A stretch of DNA of 64,000 nt from Pseudomonas huaxiensis (GCF_003231275.1 NZ_QKVL01000017.1:61243-125242), one strand, 5' to 3'; shown: positions 26,665 to 34,887, numbered from the stretch's first letter. The notes: generated by a model from the letters alone, not told the origin. A program made the numbers and translations.

Positions 26665-27288
26665 TCAGATCTGTTTGTTGTTCAGGTTCGGTTTGTCCAG
26701 CGGGCTGGTACTCAGGAAGAACACCAGGGAGGTACGCGTACCGCTCTCAACTTTGCGCACGCCGTGAGGGATCTCGCAGCGGTTGACCAGCACATCGGCG
26801 TAACCGGTCTTGAGCTGGCTCGACTGGCCTTCATGCTCGATGAAGAACTCGCCGCCCTCGTATTCCTTGCCGAACTGGATCACTACCGAGTAGCGGTATT
26901 CCAGGTTGCTGTAGGTGTCGATGTGCTTGCCGATGAAGTTGCCGGACTCCAGCAGGTTGGCCTGGCAGCGGCGGATATAGCATTCGCCGCCCATGATCCC
27001 GTTGAAGAACTCGCGGCTTTTGCCCGAGGACAGAATCTCCACCACACGCTGGCCCCACGGGTCGTTGCGGTACACCGGCAACTCGCCTTTCAGGTCTTCC
27101 ATGAAGCGGCCGACCGAAAGGAAGTTCTGCTCACCCACGTCGCCAATCTCGATGATGGTCTTGGGGATGACCTGGCAGGCCTCTTCCATGTACGCCAGGT
27201 CTTCCCGGGAGAACAGTTGGGAGGCGTTGAGGGCCGCGTAGGCGCTGCTGCCGAGTTGCTGGCTTGCCGCTTGAATGGTCTCTTGCAT
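26665..27288 (-). CDS. 2-oxoglutarate/Fe(II)-dependent dioxygenase, prolyl-hydroxylase-like
   Basis: The 207-residue protein starts at ATG 27288 with AGGAG upstream. It has the iron facial triad H122-x-D124 (GKHIDTYSN) and H175 (CEIPHGVRKV), with R185 ten residues on to bind 2-oxoglutarate. The spacing and the GGEFFIE strand are those of the prolyl 4-hydroxylase/2OG-FeII_Oxy_3 group. It should hydroxylate or desaturate a small molecule or an amino-acid side chain. It starts 2 bp after the desaturase stop, so the two oxidative enzymes are coupled and probably act in sequence. A longer in-frame open region upstream lies inside the desaturase gene and is a shadow. Confidence 0.9.
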   Translation of the reverse strand: MQETIQAASQQLGSSAYAALNASQLFSREDLAYMEEACQVIPKTIIEIGDVGEQNFLSVGRFMEDLKGELPVYRNDPWGQRVVEILSSGKSREFFNGIMGGECYIRRCQANLLESGNFIGKHIDTYSNLEYRYSVVIQFGKEYEGGEFFIEHEGQSSQLKTGYADVLVNRCEIPHGVRKVESGTRTSLVFFLSTSPLDKPNLNNKQI

Positions 27289-27290
27289 GA

Positions 27291-28529
27291 TCAGGCTCCT
27301 TGAGAACTGGGCGTGGGGTACAGGGTGTCTTGAAGGTCGGTCGAAGCGGCTTGCAGCGGGCCGAAGGGCTCGCGGACGCCGCGGCACAAGTGGTCGCGAA
27401 TCAGGTACAGGCCCGCCATGAATCCCCAGACTTCGAGGTACGGGCCGTAGGTCGACGGCTGCCGCTCGAAGCTGGCGCGGTAGTTGGCGATATGCCGGTA
27501 ATGCACGTTGGGGCGACGGTGGTGGACGTCGTGGTTGGGCAAGTCTTGCGGGTAGACATACAGGCGCACCGGCACGTCCAGCAGCAGGCACTTGAGCAGC
27601 CATCCGGTCCAGGCGACGAGCCCGTGCGACGGTGGCGTGCGGCCCTGGAAACGTCCCCAGGTCAGCCGGCCGTAGTGAGTCTTGTCGCCACGTTCGGCAT
27701 CGCGGTGATAGAACCAGAGGTGCTCGGTGAACAACTGCAGCCACATCGAATGCTCGAACAGCACGGCACGCGGGATCACATAGATCAGGCCGAAGGCCGC
27801 CAGCATGTCGGTCGCCCACAGCAGCGCCAGCAATACGCCCCAGAACACCAGGCGGAACCGCACTTCACCTTGTGGCGGCTGCACGAAGCAGTCGTTCAGC
27901 GTGGCGCGCCAGCGGTGCAGCAGGTACGTCGGGCGAAACGGCGTGCTGAACGCCCGCCACCAGTACTCCAGCTCCGGCATGCCCGGATAGAAACCCTGCG
28001 CCTGGATAAAGCGCTGGTCCGGGTCGATGTCGGTGCACAGCACATGGATGTTGTGGTGCTCACGCACATGGCTCTGGTTGTAGGTGTCCCAGTCCTGGTA
28101 CAGCAGCGGCGTGGTCAGGAAGAACCGCGCGTAGCGCTGGGCGCGCGCCTTGTCCTTGAGCACCGCGCCGTGGGTCAGGTAATGGAAGGTCGCCTGCATG
28201 CTGCGCAGCCGATTGACCATCAACACCCAGGCCGCGAGCACCAGCAACACCGACATCAGCGGATGGAAAGCCCCGTCCAGCACCGCCTGGCCGAGCAGCA
28301 CCAGGCCGATCATCAACGCCCAGGTGAACAGCAAGTGCGCAACCAGGAACGGCTCGCCGGTCTTGTCCATTTGCGCCTTCAGGACCTCAGGCGCCAGCGC
28401 CCTGCCCTTGCCGGTCAACCAGGTCCAAAGCGGCTGGAACGGCAGGTGCGCATAGCTTTCGCGCACGTCGCCCTGCGGCCCGTACTGGCAGTAGTGAGTG
28501 CCTTGTGTGGCACGCTCTTGAGCGTTCAT
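27291..28529 (-). CDS. Membrane di-iron desaturase/hydroxylase (fatty-acid-desaturase-like)
   Basis: From ATG 28529 the product is 412 residues with several membrane helices and the three histidine boxes of integral-membrane di-iron oxygenases: H116-YLT-H120, H154-VRE-HH159 with H162 close by, and H333-DV-HH337. The family desaturates or hydroxylates lipids and some amino-acid-derived compounds. The start overlaps the previous gene's stop by one base (TGATG), a coupling arrangement. In this operon it is more likely a tailoring enzyme of a secreted metabolite than a housekeeping lipid desaturase, but that is inference. Confidence 0.87.
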   Translation of the reverse strand: MNAQERATQGTHYCQYGPQGDVRESYAHLPFQPLWTWLTGKGRALAPEVLKAQMDKTGEPFLVAHLLFTWALMIGLVLLGQAVLDGAFHPLMSVLLVLAAWVLMVNRLRSMQATFHYLTHGAVLKDKARAQRYARFFLTTPLLYQDWDTYNQSHVREHHNIHVLCTDIDPDQRFIQAQGFYPGMPELEYWWRAFSTPFRPTYLLHRWRATLNDCFVQPPQGEVRFRLVFWGVLLALLWATDMLAAFGLIYVIPRAVLFEHSMWLQLFTEHLWFYHRDAERGDKTHYGRLTWGRFQGRTPPSHGLVAWTGWLLKCLLLDVPVRLYVYPQDLPNHDVHHRRPNVHYRHIANYRASFERQPSTYGPYLEVWGFMAGLYLIRDHLCRGVREPFGPLQAASTDLQDTLYPTPSSQGA

Positions 28530-29728
28530 CAGTACACCCTGGTCAGGTAGAGGACAGGGATGGTGCTGTACAGCCAATAGAAGGGCTGCATGCGGTTGTG
28601 GTCGGCGCCGATCACGATCGGGTTACGCCATTGCCGGGCGAACACCTGGCCGATGGCGGCGTATTCCGCACCCTGGGCATAGAGGATCTGCATCAGCTCT
28701 TCATTGCTGCGCTGCTGATGCCAGGCCTGATAGAGCGGCAACCGGGCATTGAAGATCGCGGCGTAATCCAGGTCGCTGTCGACGATGCAACCGTTGTCGC
28801 GGTTGGCCAGGCGCTGCTCGGCGTCCGCAGTCAGCGCGCGCCATTGCGCCTCGCCACCCACCGCCCCGGCGATCATGATCGACTCGGTCTGCGGCCCCAG
28901 CGCATCGAGAATCTTCTGCTGGCTGATGCGTAGCTTGTGCGCGAAGCCTTCGCGAGTTTCCTTGAGGCGATCGAGGGTGGACCCGTCGAACCCTTCGAAG
29001 TCGCCGGCACCGATGGCAATCCGTGCATCGATACCGTGCTTTCTCAGGACCGCCTGCAAGTCGGGCAGGGTCTTGACCACACGCCCGGCCACCAGCCCGA
29101 TGCCTTCGCCGAGATAGTCGAAGGTGTAACGCAGCCGACCGTTCTTGTTCTCGTAGCCGTAGTCCGGGCACACCGGCGACACCAGGGTGATGGTCTCGCC
29201 CGCAAGGCCCTTGACCAGCGTCTCGGCGAACCGCGCCATGAAGTGCGGCGCGGAGGTGGTGAAGGACAGGCGCTCGAACGCCTGCTCCAGGTCAACCACC
29301 AGGGCGTCGGGCAATTCACGCATGGCCGGGTAACGGACCTTGAGTGCCGGCGTGGTCACGGTGTTGTCGTTGACCGCGCACAGCAGCAGGCTCAACAACG
29401 ACGGACGACTCTGGTTGATATACGGCTTGTCCAGAATAAGTGTCTTCTTGCCTTCGCTGTTTCGCACTTGCCATTGGAAGCCGGGAAACTTCGACTGAAT
29501 GAAACGATAGAACGGCATATAACGTGGCAGCCCGGTACTTTCATCGCCTTCCTGTTGGAAATGGGCATACACGGCCGACAACCTGGACACTTCATCTTCA
29601 ATGCAAAGTGCCTTGATCAGATCGGCCGGTGGTTGTTGCGACAGTGAGATCGGCGACAACACACGCTTGCTGATCAACTTATGAGTAAGTTTGTTTCTGA
29701 CGTAATACTTCGCGAGAGTCTGGCTCAT
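28529..29728 (-). CDS. Unrecognised 399-residue protein, likely core enzyme of the island
   Basis: No domain is familiar to me. The protein is soluble and has several strongly patterned segments that look conserved: VSPVCPDYGYENKNGRLRYT, then FDYLGEGIGLVAGRV, IDARIAIGAGDFEGFDG, IAGAVGGEAQWRAL, and a C-terminal VIGADHNRMQPFYWLYSTIP. The alternating beta-strand/Gly-loop pattern suggests a Rossmann-like alpha/beta enzyme. The order resembles isocyanide synthases of the DIT1/PvcA family only loosely, and the expected motifs are absent. It is translated between the SDR (4-bp gap) and the desaturase (1-bp overlap), so it belongs to the pathway. Confidence 0.75.
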   Translation of the reverse strand: MSQTLAKYYVRNKLTHKLISKRVLSPISLSQQPPADLIKALCIEDEVSRLSAVYAHFQQEGDESTGLPRYMPFYRFIQSKFPGFQWQVRNSEGKKTLILDKPYINQSRPSLLSLLLCAVNDNTVTTPALKVRYPAMRELPDALVVDLEQAFERLSFTTSAPHFMARFAETLVKGLAGETITLVSPVCPDYGYENKNGRLRYTFDYLGEGIGLVAGRVVKTLPDLQAVLRKHGIDARIAIGAGDFEGFDGSTLDRLKETREGFAHKLRISQQKILDALGPQTESIMIAGAVGGEAQWRALTADAEQRLANRDNGCIVDSDLDYAAIFNARLPLYQAWHQQRSNEELMQILYAQGAEYAAIGQVFARQWRNPIVIGADHNRMQPFYWLYSTIPVLYLTRVY

Positions 29729-29732
29729 GGCA

Positions 29733-30473
29733 TCACCGGTACGAAAGTTCCTGGTCAGCAGGCATTAGTTCGATAAGGTTGATATTCACGTGTTCCGGCT
29801 GACTTAATGCCCAGAGCACCGAGTTGGCGACATCAACCGGTTCCAGCGGGGTCAGGGTGCTGTACACCCGGTCGGCCTTTTCATGGTCGCCGTCGCACTG
29901 CACCAGGGCGAACTCCGAACGGGTCTTGCCCGGCGCAACGCTGGTCAGCCGTACCTTGCTGCCCACCAGCTCGGTGCGCAGGCAGCGCCCGAAGTGATCG
30001 ACGAAGGCTTTCGAGGCGGCGTACACATGGCCGCCCTTGTAGTGCACATGGGCACCGATCGACGTCAGGTTGACCACATGCCCGCGACCGCTTTCGATCA
30101 GTTTCGGCAATACCGCACGGGTGACGTTGATCAGTCCGTGGACATTGGTATCGAGCATGGTGGTTATTTGCTCGTCCGTTACATCCAGCAACGTTCCCTG
30201 GCCTTGAAGCAAGCCGGCACCGTTGACAAGTTTGCTGAAGGCGGCGAACTCATCGGGCAATTGATTGATCAATGAAGTGATTGACTGGCTGTCGCGAACA
30301 TCACAGCACATGGGATAAAAACGTCCCTGGAATTCATCCGCCAATGCATCAAGACGATCTTCCCGACGTCCGATTCCTACAACTTTACTTCCCTGCTCTA
30401 TCAAAAGTCTGGCGCAAGCCAGCCCAATGCCAGACGTCACGCCAGTGACGACGACCGTTTCATCAGTTTTCAA
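29733..30473 (-). CDS. Short-chain dehydrogenase/reductase (YdfG-like)
   Basis: The 246-residue protein begins at a TTG codon (30473) with a strong AGGAG seven bases before it. It has the cofactor loop VTGVTSGIG, NGAG in place of the usual NNAG, the catalytic Ser in LTSIGA, and YAASK. The C-terminal INLIELMPADQ matches the YdfG/3-hydroxy acid dehydrogenase subgroup, which oxidises L-allo-threonine, serine and 3-hydroxy acids with NADP. As first gene of the island operon it may oxidise a beta-hydroxy amino acid, perhaps one made by the dioxygenase. Confidence 0.9.
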   Translation of the reverse strand: MKTDETVVVTGVTSGIGLACARLLIEQGSKVVGIGRREDRLDALADEFQGRFYPMCCDVRDSQSITSLINQLPDEFAAFSKLVNGAGLLQGQGTLLDVTDEQITTMLDTNVHGLINVTRAVLPKLIESGRGHVVNLTSIGAHVHYKGGHVYAASKAFVDHFGRCLRTELVGSKVRLTSVAPGKTRSEFALVQCDGDHEKADRVYSTLTPLEPVDVANSVLWALSQPEHVNINLIELMPADQELSYR

Positions 30474-30751
30474 GTGATGCTCCTTTTTATTGCACTTTTC
30501 GATGGGTAATTGCAGTTACAGAAGCGTCCGTGCCTGATGAACACGTGCAGGTTAGAAAGCGCGAGGCGGGATGTACCGGTACAGCGAGAGGGGCGCGCGC
30601 CAAACTGTCTGGTCGCGGGACCATGACAGTTTGGGAGGGCAGCAGGCAGGCGTGGCTGTTCATCTGCGGATCACACGCGGGGGGCGTGCCTGCCCAACCA
30701 CTTATCCCCTCCCCGCAGAAATTTTCTGCAACCTCTTGCACATCAAATATT
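30474..30751. promoter_or_regulatory. Divergent promoter region with two palindromes
   Basis: This gap separates the leftward island operon from the rightward AA_synth operon. It holds TGTACCGGTACA (30572-30583) and a long inverted repeat CAAACTGTC-TGGTC ... GACCA-T-GACAGTTTG (30601-30633). Both lie 100-160 bp upstream of the SDR start and are candidate operators for the island, whose regulator is probably the MocR protein. No gene is convincing here. Confidence 0.55.
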
Positions 30752-30763
30752 ATGGTATACCAT
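30752..30763. promoter_or_regulatory. Putative GntR operator upstream of the AA_synth operon
   Basis: ATGGTATACCAT is a perfect 12-bp palindrome 41 bp before the AA_synth start. It matches the site at 21277 in 11 of 12 bases, with extended similarity on both sides. FCD-type GntR regulators favour palindromes of this type. Confidence 0.72.
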
Positions 30764-30803
30764 CAGACAACAAGACCTAATCCACACTCCGCAGGAGCCG
30801 CTC

Positions 30804-31394
30804 ATGAGTTTCGAAATCCGCAAGATCGTCACCTACTCCGAAGAAACCCGCATCGAAGGCGGCAAGGCCACCGACAAACCGGTGACCATGGTCGGACTGG
30901 CCGTCGTGATCAAGAACCCTTGGGCGGGCCGCGGTTTCGTCGACGACCTCAAGCCTGAAATCCGCGCCAACTGCTCCGAGCTGGGCGCGCTGATGGTCGA
31001 GCGCCTGACCGCCGCCATCGGTGGTGCCGACAAGATCGAGGCCTACGGCAAAGCCGCCGTGGTCGGCGCCGACGGCGAGATCGAGCACGCCTCCGCAGTG
31101 ATCCACACCCTGCGCTTCGGCAACCACTACCGCGAAGCGGTCCAGGCCAAGAGCTACCTGAGCTTCACCAACAAGCGCGGCGGCCCCGGCACCTCGATCC
31201 AGATCCCGATGATGCAGAAGGATGACGAAGGCCTGCGCTCGCACTACATCACCCTGGAAATGCAGATCGAAGACGCCCCGCGTGCCGACGAAATCGTCGT
31301 GGTCCTGGGCGCTGCCGACGGCGGTCGTCTGCACCCGCGCATCGGCAACCGCTACATCGACCTGGAAGAGCTGGCTGCGGAAAAAAACCAATAA
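30804..31394 (+). CDS. AA_synth (DUF1185) family protein
   Basis: The 196-residue product (SFEIRKIVTYSEETRIEGGK, PWAGRGFVDDLKPEIRANCS, KRGGPGTSIQIPMMQKDDEG) belongs to the amino acid synthesis family PF06684. Structures of two members showed a chorismate-mutase-like fold, but the activity remains unknown. The gene is first in an operon with an alpha/beta hydrolase, an aldehyde dehydrogenase and a flavin reductase. I infer a hydrolytic, isomerising or decarboxylating step on the product of the monooxygenase. Translation starts from ATG 30804 behind CAGGAGC. Confidence 0.88.
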   Translation: MSFEIRKIVTYSEETRIEGGKATDKPVTMVGLAVVIKNPWAGRGFVDDLKPEIRANCSELGALMVERLTAAIGGADKIEAYGKAAVVGADGEIEHASAVIHTLRFGNHYREAVQAKSYLSFTNKRGGPGTSIQIPMMQKDDEGLRSHYITLEMQIEDAPRADEIVVVLGAADGGRLHPRIGNRYIDLEELAAEKNQ

Positions 31395-31469
31395 CAACAA
31401 CGTCCACCGGGCCGGGGCGTGCGTTCGGTCCAGACCGCAGCACGCCCGACTCTCAAGGAGCGCCCCACC

Positions 31470-32303
31470 ATGATTCAGCCTGTTGCTGAACGTACACCTG
31501 CCGGAACCAGTTACCTGGCCAGCGGCCAGGGCCATCCCGTGGTACTGATCCACGGCGTGGGCCTGAATAAAGAAATGTGGGGCGGACAGTTCGTCGGCCT
31601 CGCCAGCGACTACCGCGTCATCGCCTATGACATGCTCGGCCACGGCCAGAGCCCGCGTCCAGCGCCCGGCACCGACCTGCAAGGCTACGCCGCGCAATTG
31701 GCCGAACTGCTGGAACACCTGCAGATTCCCCAGGCCACGGTGATCGGCTTTTCCATGGGCGGCCTGGTCGCCCGCGCCTTCGCCCTGCACTACCCGCACA
31801 ACCTGTCGGCACTGGTGGTGCTCAACAGCGTGTTCAACCGCAGCCCCGAGCAGAGCGCCGGCGTTATCGCCCGCGCCGCCCAGGCCGCCGAACACGGCCC
31901 CGACGCCAATGCCGAAGCGGCCCTGGCGCGCTGGTTCAGTCGCGAATACCAGGCGGCCAACCCGGCGCAGGTCGCGGCCCTGCGCCAGACCCTGGCCAGC
32001 AATGACCCGCAGGGTTACCTGACCACCTACGAACTGTTCGCCACTCAGGACATGTACCGCGCTGCGGACCTGGACAGCATCCAGGTGCCGACCCTGATCG
32101 CCACCGGCGAATTCGATCTCGGCTCGACCCCGGCCATGACCCGCGAACTGGCCGAGCGCATTCCCGGCGCGCAAAGCGTGGTGCTGGCCGAACAGCGGCA
32201 TATGATGCCGGTGGAGTCGCCGCGCCTGGTCAACCAGATGCTGCTGGACTTCCTCGGGCACGCCCGGGCCCTCTCCGACTCAGCCAAGGGGATCGTTGCA
32301 TGA
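31470..32303 (+). CDS. Alpha/beta hydrolase
   Basis: The 277-residue protein (start ATG 31470 behind AAGGAG) has the oxyanion loop VVLIHGVGLNKEMW, the nucleophile elbow GFSMGG, and a late His in AEQRHMMPVE. The Asp is probably in the ATGEFDLG region, read here as Glu-Phe-Asp. It resembles the RutD/PcaD branch, which hydrolyses carbamates, enol-lactones and C-C bonds. Its stop overlaps the aldehyde dehydrogenase start by 4 bp. Confidence 0.88.
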   Translation: MIQPVAERTPAGTSYLASGQGHPVVLIHGVGLNKEMWGGQFVGLASDYRVIAYDMLGHGQSPRPAPGTDLQGYAAQLAELLEHLQIPQATVIGFSMGGLVARAFALHYPHNLSALVVLNSVFNRSPEQSAGVIARAAQAAEHGPDANAEAALARWFSREYQAANPAQVAALRQTLASNDPQGYLTTYELFATQDMYRAADLDSIQVPTLIATGEFDLGSTPAMTRELAERIPGAQSVVLAEQRHMMPVESPRLVNQMLLDFLGHARALSDSAKGIVA

Positions 32304-33781
32304 CGCTCACTCGTTTCCAGATGTGCATCGACGGCCAATGGCTCGATGCCCACAGCGGCAAGACCTTCGACAGCCTCGACCCTTCCACCGCGCAGCCCTG
32401 GGCGCAACTGCCCGATGCCGATGAAACCGATGTCGAACGCGCCGTCCAGGCCGCCCAGAAAGCCTTCGACAGCAAAGCCTGGCGCGGCCTCACCGCCACC
32501 GCCCGGGGCAAACTGCTGCGCCGCCTTGGCGACCTGATCAGCGAAAACAAGGAACACCTGGCGCAACTGGAAAGCCGCGACAACGGCAAGCTGATCCGCG
32601 AAACCCGCGGCCAGGTCGGCTACCTGCCGGAGTTCTTCCACTACACCGCGGGCCTGGCCGACAAGCTCGAAGGCGGCACCCTGCCGCTGGACAAGCCGGA
32701 CCTGTTCGCCTACACCGTGCACGAACCGATCGGCGTGGTCGCCGGGATCATCCCCTGGAACAGCCCGCTGTACCTGACCGCGATCAAGCTGGCACCGGCC
32801 CTGGCCGCCGGCAACACCATCGTGCTCAAACCGTCCGAACACGCCTCGGCGACCATCCTCGAACTGGCCCGCCTGGCCCTCGAAGCCGGCTTCCCGGCGG
32901 GCGTGGTCAACGTGGTCACCGGCTACGGCCCGAGCACCGGCGCGGCGCTGACCCGCCATCCGCTGATACGCAAGATCGCCTTCACCGGCGGCGCCGCCAC
33001 CGCTCGTCATGTGGTGCGCAGCAGCGCGGAAAACTTCGCCAAGCTGTCGCTGGAACTGGGCGGCAAATCGCCGAACATCATCTTCGCCGATGCCGACCTC
33101 GACAGCGCCATCAATGGCGCCGTGGCCGGCATCTACGCCGCCTCCGGGCAGAGTTGCGTGGCTGGCTCGCGGCTGCTGGTGCAGGACGAAATCTTCGACG
33201 AATTCGTCGAACGCCTGATCGAACGCGCCAAGCGCATCCGCATCGGCAACCCGCAGGACGAAGCCAGCGAAATGGGCCCGATGGCCACCGCCCAGCAACT
33301 GGCCGTGGTCGAAGGCCTGGTCGCCGCCGCCTGCGCCGAGGGCGCGCGCCTGCGTCTGGGCGGCAAGCGCGCCGAGGTCGAAGGCGACGGCTGGTACTAC
33401 GAGCCGACCCTGTTCGAATGCGACAGCAACTCGATGACCATCATGCAGGAAGAAGTCTTCGGCCCGGTCGCCGCGGTGATCCGCTTCAAGACCGAAGAAG
33501 AAGCCCTGGCGATGGCCAACGACTCGCAATTCGGCCTCGCTGCCGGCATCTGGACCCGCGACCTGGGCCGCGCCCACCGCCTGGCCCGCGACGTGCGTTC
33601 GGGGATCATCTGGGTCAACACCTACCGCGCCGTATCGGCGATGGCGCCCATCGGTGGCTTCAAGAACAGTGGCTATGGCCGCGAAAGCGGTATCGACTCG
33701 GTGCTGGCCTACACGGAACTGAAAACGGTCTGGATCAACCTCTCGACCGCACCCATGCCCGACCCCTTCGTCATGCGCTGA
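32300..33781 (+). CDS. NAD(P)-dependent aldehyde dehydrogenase
   Basis: The 493-residue enzyme has the full ALDH set: IIPWNSPLYLTAIKLAPALA, KPSEHAS, the catalytic Glu in LELGGKSPN, the catalytic Cys in GQSCVAGSR, and EEVFGPVAAVIRF. It oxidises an aldehyde or semialdehyde to the acid. In this operon the substrate is probably the aldehyde released after ring opening and hydrolysis, in the manner of semialdehyde steps in pyridine or pyrimidine breakdown. Long reading frames on the opposite strand are shadows. Confidence 0.92.
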   Translation: MTLTRFQMCIDGQWLDAHSGKTFDSLDPSTAQPWAQLPDADETDVERAVQAAQKAFDSKAWRGLTATARGKLLRRLGDLISENKEHLAQLESRDNGKLIRETRGQVGYLPEFFHYTAGLADKLEGGTLPLDKPDLFAYTVHEPIGVVAGIIPWNSPLYLTAIKLAPALAAGNTIVLKPSEHASATILELARLALEAGFPAGVVNVVTGYGPSTGAALTRHPLIRKIAFTGGAATARHVVRSSAENFAKLSLELGGKSPNIIFADADLDSAINGAVAGIYAASGQSCVAGSRLLVQDEIFDEFVERLIERAKRIRIGNPQDEASEMGPMATAQQLAVVEGLVAAACAEGARLRLGGKRAEVEGDGWYYEPTLFECDSNSMTIMQEEVFGPVAAVIRFKTEEEALAMANDSQFGLAAGIWTRDLGRAHRLARDVRSGIIWVNTYRAVSAMAPIGGFKNSGYGRESGIDSVLAYTELKTVWINLSTAPMPDPFVMR

Positions 33782-33794
33782 CAGGTGAACTGAA

Positions 33795-34280
33795 ATGATC
33801 GAACCCAGCATCTACAAAGACGTGATGGGCTCCTTCCCGTCCGGCGTGACCATCGTCACCACGCTGGATGCCGAGGGCGGCATCGTCGGCATCACCGCCA
33901 GCGCCTTCAGCGCGCTGTCGATCGACCCGGCGCTGGTGCTGTTCTGCCCCAACTACGCCTCCGACACCTACCCGATCCTGCGCGACGCCAAGCGCTTCGC
34001 CATCCACCTGCTGGCGGCGGGACAAACCGCCGAGGCCTACGCCTTCGCCGGCAAAGGCAAGGACAAGGCCAAAGGCATTGCCTGGCACCTCAGCGAGCTG
34101 GGTAACCCGCTGCTGGACAACGCCACGGCAATCATCGAGTGCGAGTTGTGGCGTGAATACGACGGTGGCGACCACGCCATCATCGTGGGTGAGGTGAAGA
34201 ACCTGGTGCTGCCCGAGCAGCCGGCCACGCCGATGATCTATCACAAGGGCAAGCTGGGCGCGCTGCCGCCTCTGGGTTGA
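33795..34280 (+). CDS. Flavin reductase (RutF/HpaC-like), copy 2
   Basis: The 161-residue protein is a close paralogue of the reductase at 21345: YKDVMGSFPSGVTIVTT, GITASAFSALSIDPALVLFC, AIIECELWREY-DGGDHAI. It supplies reduced flavin. It lies 13 bp after the aldehyde dehydrogenase. That operon contains no monooxygenase, so this copy either feeds the luciferase-like enzyme encoded 12 kb away or is a leftover of a split and duplicated cluster. Confidence 0.9.
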   Translation: MIEPSIYKDVMGSFPSGVTIVTTLDAEGGIVGITASAFSALSIDPALVLFCPNYASDTYPILRDAKRFAIHLLAAGQTAEAYAFAGKGKDKAKGIAWHLSELGNPLLDNATAIIECELWREYDGGDHAIIVGEVKNLVLPEQPATPMIYHKGKLGALPPLG

Positions 34281-34285
34281 CCTAA

Positions 34286-34352
34286 AGGGCCTCATCGCCG
34301 GCAAGCCGGCTCCCACAGTGATGAACCTGTGGGAGCTGGCTTGTCGGGGCGC
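34286..34352. repeat. REP pair
   Basis: GCCGGCAAGCCGGCTCCCAC and GTGGGAGCTGGCTTGTCGGG face each other across 10 bases, the REP type repeated elsewhere in the window. It separates the reductase from the next gene, which may lower downstream expression. Confidence 0.8.
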
Positions 34353-34407
34353 CGAACCGCAGCGATTGGCCCGACCTCTTTTTGTAGCTGTGGAGAAACA
34401 CTCCAGC

Positions 34408-34797
34408 ATGAACAACGAAAAATACGAAAAAGGCCTGGCCATCCGCACCCAGGTCCTGGGCGAGGACTACGTCAACCGCTCGATCCAGAACGCCGACGAA
34501 TTCACCAAGCCGCTGCAGGAACTGGTCACCGAGTACTGCTGGGGCCACGTCTGGGGCCGAGACGGTTTGTCGCTCAAAGAGCGCAGCATGATAAACTTGG
34601 CCATGATTTCGGCGCTCAACCGGCCACACGAACTCAAACTCCACATCCGCGGCGCCTTGCGTAACGGACTGAGTCGTGAACAAATACGTGAAATCCTCCT
34701 TCAGGTCGGTATCTATTGCGGTGTACCCGCGGCCGTGGACAGCTTTCGCCTGGCCCGCGAAGCCTTCGCCGAGGCCGACTCGGAGTCAACCAGTTAA
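34408..34797 (+). CDS. Carboxymuconolactone decarboxylase-family protein
   Basis: The 129-residue product (VLGEDYVNRSIQNADEFTKP, YCWGHVWGRDGLSLKERSMI, NRPHELKLHIRGALRNGLS) has the all-helical CMD fold (PF02627). The conserved His and Glu of the PcaC-like branch are in ELKLHIRGA. PcaC decarboxylates gamma-carboxymuconolactone; relatives act in other ring-cleavage or peroxidase-like steps. The position after the flavin cluster and before its regulator suggests a late catabolic step. ATG 34408 is preferred over 34318, which would translate through the REP element. Confidence 0.87.
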   Translation: MNNEKYEKGLAIRTQVLGEDYVNRSIQNADEFTKPLQELVTEYCWGHVWGRDGLSLKERSMINLAMISALNRPHELKLHIRGALRNGLSREQIREILLQVGIYCGVPAAVDSFRLAREAFAEADSESTS

Positions 34798-34823
34798 ATA
34801 CTGGCTGTTCGAAACCACCGCAG

Positions 34824-34848
34824 GGAGCACCCGGTTATCGAGTGCTCC
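34824..34848. promoter_or_regulatory. Inverted repeat before the GntR gene
   Basis: GGAGCAC and GTGCTCC pair across 11 bases, 40 bp before the regulator start. It could be a weak terminator of the upstream gene or an operator. No ATGGTATACCAT-type site is seen here. Confidence 0.4.
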
Positions 34849-34887
34849 GATGTCGCTGGCGCAACAGCCAATTGCAGAGCGCAGACG

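Noticed and set aside
28529..29728. Isocyanide synthase (PvcA/DIT1)
   Set aside because: The overall strand order is faintly similar, but the characteristic motifs are not found, so I leave the protein unassigned.
30487..30780. Small ORFs in the gap between the island and AA_synth operons
   Set aside because: They cover the palindromes and promoter region, lack ribosome sites and show no protein-like pattern.
30777..33811. Long minus-strand frames opposite the AA_synth, hydrolase and dehydrogenase genes
   Set aside because: The plus strand carries clear family motifs throughout; the opposite frames have none.
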